From Desulfatitalea alkaliphila (lineage in GTDB: Bacteria; Desulfobacterota; Desulfobacteria; Desulfobacterales; Desulfosarcinaceae): a DNA stretch of 64,000 nucleotides. The DNA is taken from contig NZ_JALJRB010000005.1 in NCBI RefSeq assembly GCF_022968795.1, positions 1 through 64,000 of the forward strand. The letters are read 5' to 3'. The position numbers and the translations under genes were made by a program. Position 1 is the first letter of the stretch. Every line of letters starts with the position of its first letter. Shown one piece after another: positions 51,508-59,515 of this stretch. The notes beneath the pieces were generated by a model. The model saw nothing but the letters and a program-made list of their open reading frames with translations, was not told the origin of the DNA and searched no databases.

Positions 51508-53239
51508 GGTTCAGCTCCTGCAACCCATGGACCCGGGTATAATAGCCTCGGCCGGCCATCAGTTGCGCATGGCTGCCCATCTCCGCGATGCGGCCCCCCT
51601 CCAGAGAGACGATGGTGTCGGCAAAGCGTACGGCGGCCAGCCGGTGGGAGGCCACCAGGATGGTTTTGCGACCGGCCATGCGGCGCAGGGCGGCCACGAT
51701 AACGGCGGCGGTTGCGGTGTCCACCTGGCTGATGGGATCGTCCAGCAACAGGATGGGCGCGTCCCTGAGAAAGGCCCGGGCCAGGGCGATGCGCTGTTTC
51801 TGTCCGCCGGAGAGCATCACCCCCCTCTCGCCCACCACCGTCTCCAACCCGGCGGGCAGGTGGACCACGGTTCCGGTCAGGCCGGCGTCGGCCAGAATCT
51901 GGTCCAGATCATGGCGACCCTCGTCGCCGGCACCGAAAAGAATGTTGTCGCGCACGGTGCCGGCGAAGATGAAGGGCTCCTGGGGTACATAGGCGACCTG
52001 CCGGCGCAGATCGGCCAGGCGCACGGTGCGCACATCTTGGCCGTCGACGGTCACCCGGCCCCCCGTGACATCGTAGAGCCGGGGCACCAGAGAAAGCAGG
52101 GTGCTTTTGCCGCTGCCCGGCGGTCCCACAAGCCCCAACACGTGTCCGGCCGGCACGCTCACATCCAGGTCGGTCAAAACGGTCTGACCGCCTTGCCCAT
52201 CATAGGCGAAGCGCACCTTCTCGAAAGCGATGCGTCCGGTCACCGCAGGCAGGGGCCGGGCATCCGGCGCGTCGCGGATGTCGGGCGTACGCGCCATGAT
52301 CCGCTGCAGCCGCACCAAGGAGGCGCCGCCGCGCTGGATCAGGTTGGTCACCCACCCCAAGGCCATCATGGGCCAGGAAAGCAAGTTGAGATAACTGATG
52401 AAGGCCACCAGGTCACCGGGGGTGATTTCGGCCAGAATGGTGCGCCGGCCGCCGAAGTAGAGCACGATGGCCAGGCTCAGGTTGGTCATCAACATCATGA
52501 AGGGAAAAAAGAAAGCGGTCAGCCCCACCAGGCGCATGTTCTGGTCCACGTGGGCCCGGGAGGCCCCTTTCACGGCCGAACGGGCGGCCGCTTCCGTGTT
52601 GTGGGCCTTGATGATGTGAATGCCCGCGATCCGCTCCCGCATGGCCTCGGTCATATCGCCGAAGGCGGCCTGCACCTGCTGATAGCGTTGGTGCATGCGA
52701 CGCCCCAGCAGCCGGGCACCGATCACGATGAACGGCATGGGAATCAGCACGTACAAGGTGAGTTGCACATGGATGTAGAGCATGAAGCCGATGGCGGCGG
52801 CCCCCAACAGCACGGCGTCGTTGAGTGCCACCAACCCCATGCCGGCGGCCATGCGCACCTGCTGCACATCATTGGTGGCGTGGGCCATGAGTTCACCGGT
52901 GCGCGTGTGATCGAAATAGCCGGCCGAAAGGGTCTGGATGTGGCCGAAGAGCCGCTCCCGCAGCCGCGCCTCCAGGTAGCGGGCGTTGCCCAACAGACAG
53001 CGGCGCCATATATAGCGAAAGAGGCCGATCAATACGCCCATGACCGCGATGGTGGCGGCGTGTCTCAGCAGCACCGCCCCGTCGGCGCGCAACAGGGTCA
53101 AATCGTCCACGGCCCACTTGATCACCCGCGGCACCATCAATTGCAGCAAATCCACCAGGATCAACGACCCCAAACCGGCGGCAATGGTCCACCGGTGGGT
53201 TTTGAAATGGGGCATTATTAAATCACGCGGGCGCATCAT
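51497..53239 (-). CDS. ABC exporter half-transporter, degenerate-site partner
   Basis: A 580-residue half-transporter: six-helix membrane domain (about 10-300) and nucleotide-binding domain with Walker A GPPGSGKST, Q-loop YVPQEPFIFAG, signature LSGGQKQRIALARA and Walker B LLLDDPISQVD. The catalytic Glu after the Walker B Asp is replaced by Asp (DD rather than DE), the known hallmark of the degenerate site in heterodimeric exporters. Start alternatives at 53236 and 53215 exist; the first ATG lies in front of, and divergent from, the RNB ribonuclease gene. It is followed by its partner with 11 bp overlap. Confidence 0.9.
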   Translation of the reverse strand: MMRPRDLIMPHFKTHRWTIAAGLGSLILVDLLQLMVPRVIKWAVDDLTLLRADGAVLLRHAATIAVMGVLIGLFRYIWRRCLLGNARYLEARLRERLFGHIQTLSAGYFDHTRTGELMAHATNDVQQVRMAAGMGLVALNDAVLLGAAAIGFMLYIHVQLTLYVLIPMPFIVIGARLLGRRMHQRYQQVQAAFGDMTEAMRERIAGIHIIKAHNTEAAARSAVKGASRAHVDQNMRLVGLTAFFFPFMMLMTNLSLAIVLYFGGRRTILAEITPGDLVAFISYLNLLSWPMMALGWVTNLIQRGGASLVRLQRIMARTPDIRDAPDARPLPAVTGRIAFEKVRFAYDGQGGQTVLTDLDVSVPAGHVLGLVGPPGSGKSTLLSLVPRLYDVTGGRVTVDGQDVRTVRLADLRRQVAYVPQEPFIFAGTVRDNILFGAGDEGRHDLDQILADAGLTGTVVHLPAGLETVVGERGVMLSGGQKQRIALARAFLRDAPILLLDDPISQVDTATAAVIVAALRRMAGRKTILVASHRLAAVRFADTIVSLEGGRIAEMGSHAQLMAGRGYYTRVHGLQELNHAG

Positions 53240-53342
53240 GGCCGAATACCATAAGACCTTCCAGGGGGACGGTCAATTGACTTTAACAGGGGCGGTTGTT
53301 AAGAGGGAAGTTGACGCAAATCCCAAGCGGCGAAGGATCTAC

Positions 53343-55322
53343 ATGGAAGCCGGCCAACTTGTTGAGTTCATCGATAGCCAGAAAATTTTCTGCGCCGTTG
53401 TGCTGGAGAGCAAAGGGTTGCGGTTGCGGCTGCTGAACGAAAACAATCGTGAGGTGAAACTGTCGGCCGCGCGCCTGAGCCACCGGTCCAAAGTCCGCCT
53501 GGACCCCGCCCAGGGGCGGGACAAGCTGGTGACCCAGCTCAAGGCCATCGCCGCCAAGCGCCGGGAGATGAGCCGCCAGGTGGATATCCCGACCCTCTGG
53601 GAGGTGCTGCAGGACACGGGTGAGTGGATCGATCTGCCCACCATGACCGCCTTCTGTTTTCCCGAACAGCCCAACGGCGATCACGAAGCGGCGGTGATCC
53701 GTGCCTTTTTCAACGACCGGCGCTACTTCAAGTTCACCCCCGAGCAGTTCTTGCCCCATCCGGCCCGCAAGGTGGAACAGATCAAGGCCCAGCGCGAAGC
53801 CCAAGCCCATCGGGAGCGACTTGTGGAGCAGGGCGGAGCGTGGCTGCAACAGGTACTCAAGGACCAGAAGGGTTCCCCGCCGGCGGCGGCCGACGAGATC
53901 GTCACCATCCTCAAGGGGTACTGCCTCCATGAGAAGGAGAGTCCCGACCAAGAGACGGCGCGGGCCATCCTGAAGCGGGCCGGTGCCCATGCGCCGTCGG
54001 CCATCTTCACCTTCATGGTCAAGATCGGCCGGTGGCACCCGGACGAGAACCTGGACCTGCTGCGCCACGGGCTGGGCGCGCCCTTGCCGCCTGCCGTGGA
54101 ACAACACGCCGCCGCACTGTGCGCCCATCCGCCCGCCATCGAAACGCAGCGGCGGGATTTACGGGAGCTGTCCCTTTTCACCATCGACGGCCCCACGACC
54201 CTGGATTTCGATGACGCCTTGAGCATCGAACCAATGGGCGATCACCACCGCGTGGGCATCCACATCATCGATGTGGGCCATTACGTGGCCAAAGCAGACC
54301 CCATCGACCAGGAGGCCGCCGGCAGGGCCAGCTCCATCTACATGCCCGACCGCCGCATCGCCATGCTGCCCGAATGCCTGGCCCTGGAGGCATGCAGTCT
54401 CAAAGCCGGCCAGGAGCGGCCGGCCATCAGCACCCTGGTAACGCTCAACGGACGGGGCGAGGTGTTGGATTACGACATCGTGCCCAGCCGCATCCGGGTC
54501 ACCCGCAACCTCACCTTCGCGGCGGTGGACGAGCGCCTGGCCGCAGATCCCGCCCTCGGCGCGCTGCTGGCCATGGCCCGCGGTTACCGCGATCAACGGC
54601 TGGACAACGGCGCCATGACCATCCGCCTGCCGGAGATCAATCTCTGGCTGAACGACGACGCACAGCCGGAGATAGCGCGCATCGACGGCGAAAGCCCCTC
54701 CCACCTGCTGGTCAGCGAGATGATGATCCTGGCCAATGACCTGGCGGCCCGTTTTCTGACCCAACGGCAACTGCCGGCGATCTTTCGCGCCCAGGGGGAA
54801 CCGCGGGAACGTCTGTTCAACCGAGAGGAAGGCACCCTTTTCCAGCACTGGATGCAGCGCAAGCAGCTCAGCCGGTTCTCCCTGGCAAACAGCCCCGAAC
54901 CCCACTCCGGGTTGGGTCTGTCGGCCTACGTCACCGCCACTTCCCCCATTCGCAAATTTTACGACCTGGTCACCCAGCGCCAGTTGCGCGCCGCCCTTGG
55001 GCTGGAAGCGCCTTACGCCACCGAAGAGATCGATTTCATCATCGCCGCCCTGGCCGAACCCATGGGGCTGGTGGGACGCATCCAGTTCCAGCGCCAGCGG
55101 TATTGGCTGCTCAAATATTTGGAAAAGCGGATCGGCGCCAAATACGAAGCCGTCGTGCTCAACAAGATCCGCGACAGTTACGCCATTTTGTTGCCTGACT
55201 TACTGATCGAGTGTCTGTTGTCGGGGGCCGAGGGGGTCAACCTCAAGCCCGAGGACCGGATTCAGGTCACCATCCAGCACGTCCATGCGCGCAACGATGT
55301 GCTGACCGTTTTCTTGAGCTGA
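53343..55322 (+). CDS. RNB-domain exoribonuclease (RNase II/R family)
   Basis: A 659-residue 3'-5' exoribonuclease of the RNB class. ATG 53343 is chosen because GAAGGA lies 5 bases upstream, the protein then begins MEAGQLVEFIDSQKIFCAVV like known relatives, and longer starts would overlap the divergent ABC gene. The catalytic segment is FTIDGPTTLDFDDALSIE, with the metal-binding Asp cluster, followed by HIIDVGHYV and SSIYMPDRRIAMLP. A C-terminal S1-like region follows. The N-terminal 220 residues are helical and lack typical cold-shock domains, as in the shorter RNB group. It precedes a UPF0316 gene by 32 bp. Confidence 0.9.
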   Translation: MEAGQLVEFIDSQKIFCAVVLESKGLRLRLLNENNREVKLSAARLSHRSKVRLDPAQGRDKLVTQLKAIAAKRREMSRQVDIPTLWEVLQDTGEWIDLPTMTAFCFPEQPNGDHEAAVIRAFFNDRRYFKFTPEQFLPHPARKVEQIKAQREAQAHRERLVEQGGAWLQQVLKDQKGSPPAAADEIVTILKGYCLHEKESPDQETARAILKRAGAHAPSAIFTFMVKIGRWHPDENLDLLRHGLGAPLPPAVEQHAAALCAHPPAIETQRRDLRELSLFTIDGPTTLDFDDALSIEPMGDHHRVGIHIIDVGHYVAKADPIDQEAAGRASSIYMPDRRIAMLPECLALEACSLKAGQERPAISTLVTLNGRGEVLDYDIVPSRIRVTRNLTFAAVDERLAADPALGALLAMARGYRDQRLDNGAMTIRLPEINLWLNDDAQPEIARIDGESPSHLLVSEMMILANDLAARFLTQRQLPAIFRAQGEPRERLFNREEGTLFQHWMQRKQLSRFSLANSPEPHSGLGLSAYVTATSPIRKFYDLVTQRQLRAALGLEAPYATEEIDFIIAALAEPMGLVGRIQFQRQRYWLLKYLEKRIGAKYEAVVLNKIRDSYAILLPDLLIECLLSGAEGVNLKPEDRIQVTIQHVHARNDVLTVFLS

Positions 55323-55354
55323 CATCCGCAACCGCAAGGAGGCCGTGAACCGTC

Positions 55355-55918
55355 ATGTTCGACAGCGCCGTTCTGGTCACCGGTATGATTGTCTTTGTGG
55401 CCCGCATCTGCGATGTGGCCATCGGTACCGTCCGCACCATCGTCACGGTGCAGGGCCGCACCGTAATCGCCTTTTTCCTGGCCTTCGTAGAGATCGTGAT
55501 CTGGGTTCTGGTGGCCAGTGCGGTCCTCAACCAGGTGCGCGAGCAGCCGCTGCTGGTGGTATTCTACGCCCTGGGGTACGCCACCGGCAATGTGATGGGG
55601 ATTGTGGTCGAACGGAAACTGGCCTTCGGGCTGATCATCCTGCGCGTCATCTCGCGCAACGCCGGCCAGATCCTGGCCGCCACCCTGCGCGCCAAAGGTC
55701 AGCCGGTGACCGTCTTCCACGGCGAAGGCATGAGCGGTCCGGTGGATGAGCTGTACATCGCCTGCCGCCGGCGCGACCTCAAGTGGCTGATCACCGATGT
55801 GAGCGAAACCGATCCCAACGCCTTCTACGTCATCGAGCAGGCGCGGGATGTCAGCAAGGTGCTGCGACCGGTCCATACCCCCCTGGGCGGCTGGCGCACC
55901 CCCAACAAGCGCAAATAG
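55355..55918 (+). CDS. UPF0316/DUF2179-DUF5698 membrane protein
   Basis: A 187-residue protein. The N-terminal half has three membrane helices (about 3-23, 30-55, 60-85), with the conserved ARICDVAIGTVRTIVTVQGR motif typical of UPF0316/DUF5698. The C-terminal half is a cytoplasmic DUF2179-like domain (GQPVTVFHGEGMSGPVDELYIACRRRDLKWL) that in other proteins binds nucleotides or gates a membrane partner. Function unknown. It follows the RNB gene by 32 bp and probably is co-transcribed. Confidence 0.88.
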   Translation: MFDSAVLVTGMIVFVARICDVAIGTVRTIVTVQGRTVIAFFLAFVEIVIWVLVASAVLNQVREQPLLVVFYALGYATGNVMGIVVERKLAFGLIILRVISRNAGQILAATLRAKGQPVTVFHGEGMSGPVDELYIACRRRDLKWLITDVSETDPNAFYVIEQARDVSKVLRPVHTPLGGWRTPNKRK

Positions 55919-56152
55919 AAGACCGCGAAAACCTTTGGCGCTTTACGGTTTGTAAAGAGATTTGACACACAGACCGGCTCCGGAAAATTCTTTAATCCCC
56001 TGACAGCAAACAATTTCATGAGGTTATCTCACCAGCCGCACCAGTTCTTGGCAGGCATGTGTCTTGCTTAAGGGTGAACTGGCTTAATCGTACGGCGCGG
56101 CCCGATCCTGGCGTGCAATGGAAATAGAAACACAACAAAGGCAGGCGGAAGA

Positions 56153-56584
56153 ATGGTTACAATGGTCAAAATGCGAATGATGCTCGTCGATGATGAAGAA
56201 CGTTTTCTCCAAACCACCCGGAAACTGTTGGCCAAGCATGGGCACGACGTCATCACGGCCTCCAGCGGCGAAGAGTGCCTGCAAAAACTGACGAGCGAGC
56301 TGGTGCATGTAGTGATCCTGGATGTAAAAATGCCCGGCATGGATGGTGTGGCGACCCTCAAACAGATCAAACAGCGGCACCCATTGGTGGAGGTGATCAT
56401 GCTCACCGGCCATGCGACCGCCGAATCGGCCGTGGAAGGCCTTAAATCGGGGGCCACCGATTACCTGGTCAAACCGGCCGATATCGAGACACTCACCCTC
56501 AAAGCGCAAGAGGCCTTCAATCGAAGAATGGAACTGGAAAACAAAATCCAATTGGCCGAAGCATTGAAAAAATCCACTATTTAA
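56153..56584 (+). CDS. Single-domain response regulator, cluster B first copy
   Basis: A 143-residue receiver. D13-D14, phospho-Asp57 in VVILDVKMPGMDG, Thr in MLTGHAT and Lys in LVKPADI are present. The C-terminal helix (FNRRMELENKIQLAEALKK) has no DNA-binding motif. It is nearly the same as the receiver at 58925 and close to the one at 25093. It lies 42 bp before an SLC13 transporter and is likely co-transcribed with it. Confidence 0.92.
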   Translation: MVTMVKMRMMLVDDEERFLQTTRKLLAKHGHDVITASSGEECLQKLTSELVHVVILDVKMPGMDGVATLKQIKQRHPLVEVIMLTGHATAESAVEGLKSGATDYLVKPADIETLTLKAQEAFNRRMELENKIQLAEALKKSTI

Positions 56585-56626
56585 ATCAACTATCTATCTA
56601 ATAGATGCTTCCGTAACAGGTGCCCC

Positions 56627-58036
56627 ATGGCTGAAATCGAATCGCAGAACCAAAATGCAACCCCTCGTTCCATAATCATTAAGGCGACCATAGCCCTGGT
56701 CTTGGGCATTCTGGTCATCATGCTCCCGCGCCCCGACAATTTGACCCCCGAGGGGCATCGATTGCTGGCATTGTTGACCACGGTGGTGCTGCTGTGGGTC
56801 TTTGAAGCGGTGCCCATCGGGGTCACCGCTTTACTGGCGGGTGCGGGATTGATATTGTTGAAAATTCAAACCGCTCAGAGCGCGTGGGCCCCCTTCGCCA
56901 GCCCCGCGGTGATGTTTGTATTGATGATTATCATGTTCGGCGTGGTACTCAACGAAGTCGGCCTGGCCAACCGGATGATGTTTTACCTGCTCAAATTCGC
57001 CGGTACCCGCGTCAAACGACTGAGCCTGATTCTGGCGGTGGGCTGCACCATCACCTCCACTATCTTCCATGACGCCACCATCACCGTGATCATGGTCTTC
57101 GCCTTCGTCCCGGTCTTCATGAGCATGGGCCTCAAACCGGGCATGGGCCATCGATTGCCCACCTTCTTTTTCCTGTTGATCCCCCTGTCCGCCTCGGCAG
57201 GCGGGTTCGGCACCCTTCTCGGTGGGGGGCGCAATCCCCTCGCCCTCGAGATATTGTCCAAATTCAGTGACGGCGCCATCAAGATCGGATTTTTGGAATA
57301 CATTCTGATCCAGTTCCCCATCTGCATCCTGACCGCGGTGGCCACCTGGGCCATTTTGTGGGTTTTGTTCCGCCCCAAGGAAAAAGAGCTGATCGGTATC
57401 CAGCTCAGCGATCCGGGCCCCATGACCGGCAAGGAGTTGGGTGTTTTGATAGTGTTCAGCGCAACCTTCGTCCTCTGGTTCATGGGCGATCTGACCGGTT
57501 GGCATTACAGTATCCCGGCGGCCATCGCCCTGCTCGGATTTTGCGCCCCGGGGTGGGTCAGTTTCCGAACCATCTGCGACAAATTCCCCTGGGAATCCTG
57601 GATCGTGTTCGGTGCAGGGGTTTCCCTGGGGGTTTCCATGCTGGACAGTGGAGCCGGACGCTATCTGGCCGAAACGCTGCTGCCCCTGTTGGATGGTCGT
57701 CCCACCATTGTGGTGTATTACGGCATCGGCCTTTTTGGCTCGGTGTTGTCCAGCATGATGAGCAACTCCGCGGCCGTGGCGTTGATGCTGCCCATCGTCC
57801 TGCCCATGGCCGACATGATGGAGATGTCCCCCCAGGCGGTGGCGATGCTCGCCCCCATGACCACCTCGTTCATCATGCTGGTGATCGGCTGCCCGCCCAC
57901 CATCATCGCCTACAGCACAGGCTACTTCAGCCAAAAGGACTTCATTAAGATCGCGATTCCATGGTGCTTGATCCTTCTCTTGATCTGCACCGTCAGCGTA
58001 ATGATTTACTGGCCGTTGATCGGTTTTGTAAAGTAG
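56627..58036 (+). CDS. SLC13/DASS-family anion transporter, cluster B first copy
   Basis: A 469-residue membrane protein with about twelve helices, typical of Na+-coupled sulfate/dicarboxylate transporters. Family blocks: EAVPIGVTALLAGAGLIL, SAGGFGTLLGGGRNPLALEIL, and FPWESWIVFGAGVSLGVSML. The usual SNT motifs of DASS hairpin tips read HDAT (from His148) and SNSA (from Ser379). This suggests a changed substrate or cation site relative to characterised members. A short receiver precedes it; a long hairpin terminator follows 12 bp after the stop. Its close paralogue is at 59516. Sulfate, other oxyanions or C4-dicarboxylates are all possible. Confidence 0.9.
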   Translation: MAEIESQNQNATPRSIIIKATIALVLGILVIMLPRPDNLTPEGHRLLALLTTVVLLWVFEAVPIGVTALLAGAGLILLKIQTAQSAWAPFASPAVMFVLMIIMFGVVLNEVGLANRMMFYLLKFAGTRVKRLSLILAVGCTITSTIFHDATITVIMVFAFVPVFMSMGLKPGMGHRLPTFFFLLIPLSASAGGFGTLLGGGRNPLALEILSKFSDGAIKIGFLEYILIQFPICILTAVATWAILWVLFRPKEKELIGIQLSDPGPMTGKELGVLIVFSATFVLWFMGDLTGWHYSIPAAIALLGFCAPGWVSFRTICDKFPWESWIVFGAGVSLGVSMLDSGAGRYLAETLLPLLDGRPTIVVYYGIGLFGSVLSSMMSNSAAVALMLPIVLPMADMMEMSPQAVAMLAPMTTSFIMLVIGCPPTIIAYSTGYFSQKDFIKIAIPWCLILLLICTVSVMIYWPLIGFVK

Positions 58037-58048
58037 CCGCAAAGACGT

Positions 58049-58101
58049 AATGCGGCACGAAAGGGTCACGGCAGGCGGCCGTCACCCTTTCGTGCCGCAT
58101 T
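58049..58101 (+). terminator. Long hairpin terminator between the two cluster B modules
   Basis: A 24-bp stem (58049-58072 with 58078-58101) with one mismatch and a 5-base loop, followed by GCGTTTTG. It ends the first receiver-transporter unit, so the CBS-receiver-transporter unit needs its own promoter, which is seen at 58188. Confidence 0.8.
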
Positions 58102-58137
58102 GCGTTTTGATTTGTACCGGCGTGCGGTCCACCATTT

Positions 58138-58165
58138 AAGGAAGACCAATTAAAGAAGACCAAAT
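58138..58165 (+). promoter_or_regulatory. Tandem 14-bp direct repeat upstream of CBS promoter
   Basis: AAGGAAGACCAATT (58138-58151) is followed at once by AAAGAAGACCAAAT (58152-58165); 12 of 14 positions match. It ends 22 bp before the -35 element, the position of a typical activator binding site. Confidence 0.55.
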
Positions 58166-58187
58166 GAATCATGCCGGTCGATTGTAA

Positions 58188-58216
58188 TTGTCAGTGGTTA
58201 TGCACTTTGATATAAG
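58188..58216 (+). promoter_or_regulatory. Promoter of the CBS-receiver-transporter unit
   Basis: TTGTCA (58188-58193), 17-bp spacer, TATAAG (58211-58216), both five of six to consensus, 47 bp before the CBS gene ATG, with AAAGGAGG as ribosome site. Confidence 0.65.
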
Positions 58217-58263
58217 AATAGGCCTTTTTCCAGCCGAATTGCCAATAAACAAAGGAGGCGACC

Positions 58264-58815
58264 ATGCAAGCCATCAAAGTTAAAGAGATAATGGTACCAC
58301 TCAAGGATTACGCCACGGTTTCCGAGAATGCCACCATGTTCGATGCGGTGCTTGCCCTGGAGGCGGCGCAAGCTGAATTCGACCAAAGCCGCTATCGTCA
58401 TCGGGCTGTCTTGGTTTATAACGACCAAAATCAAATCGTCGGTAAAATCAGCCAATTGGATCTTCTCAAGGCCCTTGAGCCCAAATACGATCAAATCCTG
58501 AACACAACCAAACTCTCCCGCACCGGTTACAGCCTCGATTACATCAAATCCCTCTCCCACACCGAGTTCTGGGACAAACCATTGAACGACATCTGCAGAA
58601 AAGCCGCGGACCTGCATGTCAAGCGGTTCATGTACACACCGGATGAGGAAGAGTTCATCGAAGAAAATGCCGAGCTCAACGAAGCGGTGCACCAGTTGAT
58701 CGTTGGTCGGCACCATTCCCTGCTGGTGACCCGCGGCAAGGAGATTGTGGGCGTCCTGCGCTTGACCGATGTGTTCAAATTGGTCTGCGAACGCATCAAG
58801 GCATGTAAAATCTGA
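58264..58815 (+). CDS. CBS-pair protein of signalling/transport cluster B
   Basis: A 183-residue paralogue of the CBS protein at 36852. The two share VKxxMVPLxDYxTVS, RYRHRAVLV, VGKxSQ, LEPKY and the end LVTRGKEIVGVLRLTDVF, so they form one family with an unusual 60-residue middle (here DQILNTTKLSRTGYSLDYIK). Strong AAAGGAGG site. CBS pairs sense adenine nucleotides in known cases. It lies between two SLC13 transporters and 109 bp before a receiver, repeating the cluster A association. Likely partner is the transporter or receiver (inference). Confidence 0.88.
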   Translation: MQAIKVKEIMVPLKDYATVSENATMFDAVLALEAAQAEFDQSRYRHRAVLVYNDQNQIVGKISQLDLLKALEPKYDQILNTTKLSRTGYSLDYIKSLSHTEFWDKPLNDICRKAADLHVKRFMYTPDEEEFIEENAELNEAVHQLIVGRHHSLLVTRGKEIVGVLRLTDVFKLVCERIKACKI

Positions 58816-58924
58816 TCGCCCACTATTTCGAGACCAACTGTTGCGCAAGGACCGGCCCGTCTTTAAAGAGGAATTCCGAAAACCGGAATTGCGATACTTC
58901 ATATGAATCGAAAGGAGGACCGGC

Positions 58925-59356
58925 ATGGTAACGATGGTGAAAATGCGAATCATGCTCGTCGATGACGAGGAGCGGTTTCTGCAGACCACCCAAAAGCTAC
59001 TCGCCAAACAAGGCCATGAGGCCATTGTCGCCACCAGCGGTTCCGAATGTTTGGAAAAGCTGAAGCATGAGTTGGTGCATGTGGTGATACTGGACGTCAA
59101 AATGCCCGGTATGGACGGAGTGGAAACCTTGAAACGGATCAAACAGCGGTTCCCGATGGTGGAAGTGATCATGCTCACGGGTCATGCCACCGCGGAATCG
59201 GCCGTTGAAGGTTTGAAATCGGGCGCCTCCGACTACCTGGTCAAACCCGCCGACGTCGAGGTGCTGATCGGCAAGGCGGAGGAGGCCTTTCAAAGAAGAA
59301 TGGCCTTGGAGAGCAAGATTCAAACGGCCGAAGCGTTGAAAATGGCATCTATTTAG
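58925..59356 (+). CDS. Single-domain response regulator, cluster B second copy
   Basis: A 143-residue receiver from an ATG with AGGAGG upstream, closely matching the one at 56153 throughout, including the N terminus MVTMVKMR and GHATAESAVEGLKSGA. Phospho-Asp57, acidic pair D13-D14, Thr and Lys are intact. It lies 159 bp before the second transporter. No output domain. Confidence 0.92.
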   Translation: MVTMVKMRIMLVDDEERFLQTTQKLLAKQGHEAIVATSGSECLEKLKHELVHVVILDVKMPGMDGVETLKRIKQRFPMVEVIMLTGHATAESAVEGLKSGASDYLVKPADVEVLIGKAEEAFQRRMALESKIQTAEALKMASI

Positions 59357-59515
59357 TAAACCCACATTTCCCAGAAAAAAGGCAGGTGCGCATGAAACAA
59401 AACCCTTCCCCCCAATGTTTTCAGGCACCATCCTCAAGCGTCATCGCCGGTCCTCAAATCAGACTGCATTCAGGATAACAATAACATTTCTACTGGAAAG
59501 GTAGGTTAAGGATCC

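Noticed and set aside
53040-53342. Longer start options for the RNB ribonuclease
   Set aside because: They would run through or overlap the divergent ABC gene start. ATG 53343 has GAAGGA and gives a family-like N terminus.
56050-56080. Sigma-54-like promoter (TTGGCAG ... TTGCTTA) upstream of cluster B
   Set aside because: GG to GC spacing is 14 bases instead of 10, so it does not fit the -24/-12 rule.
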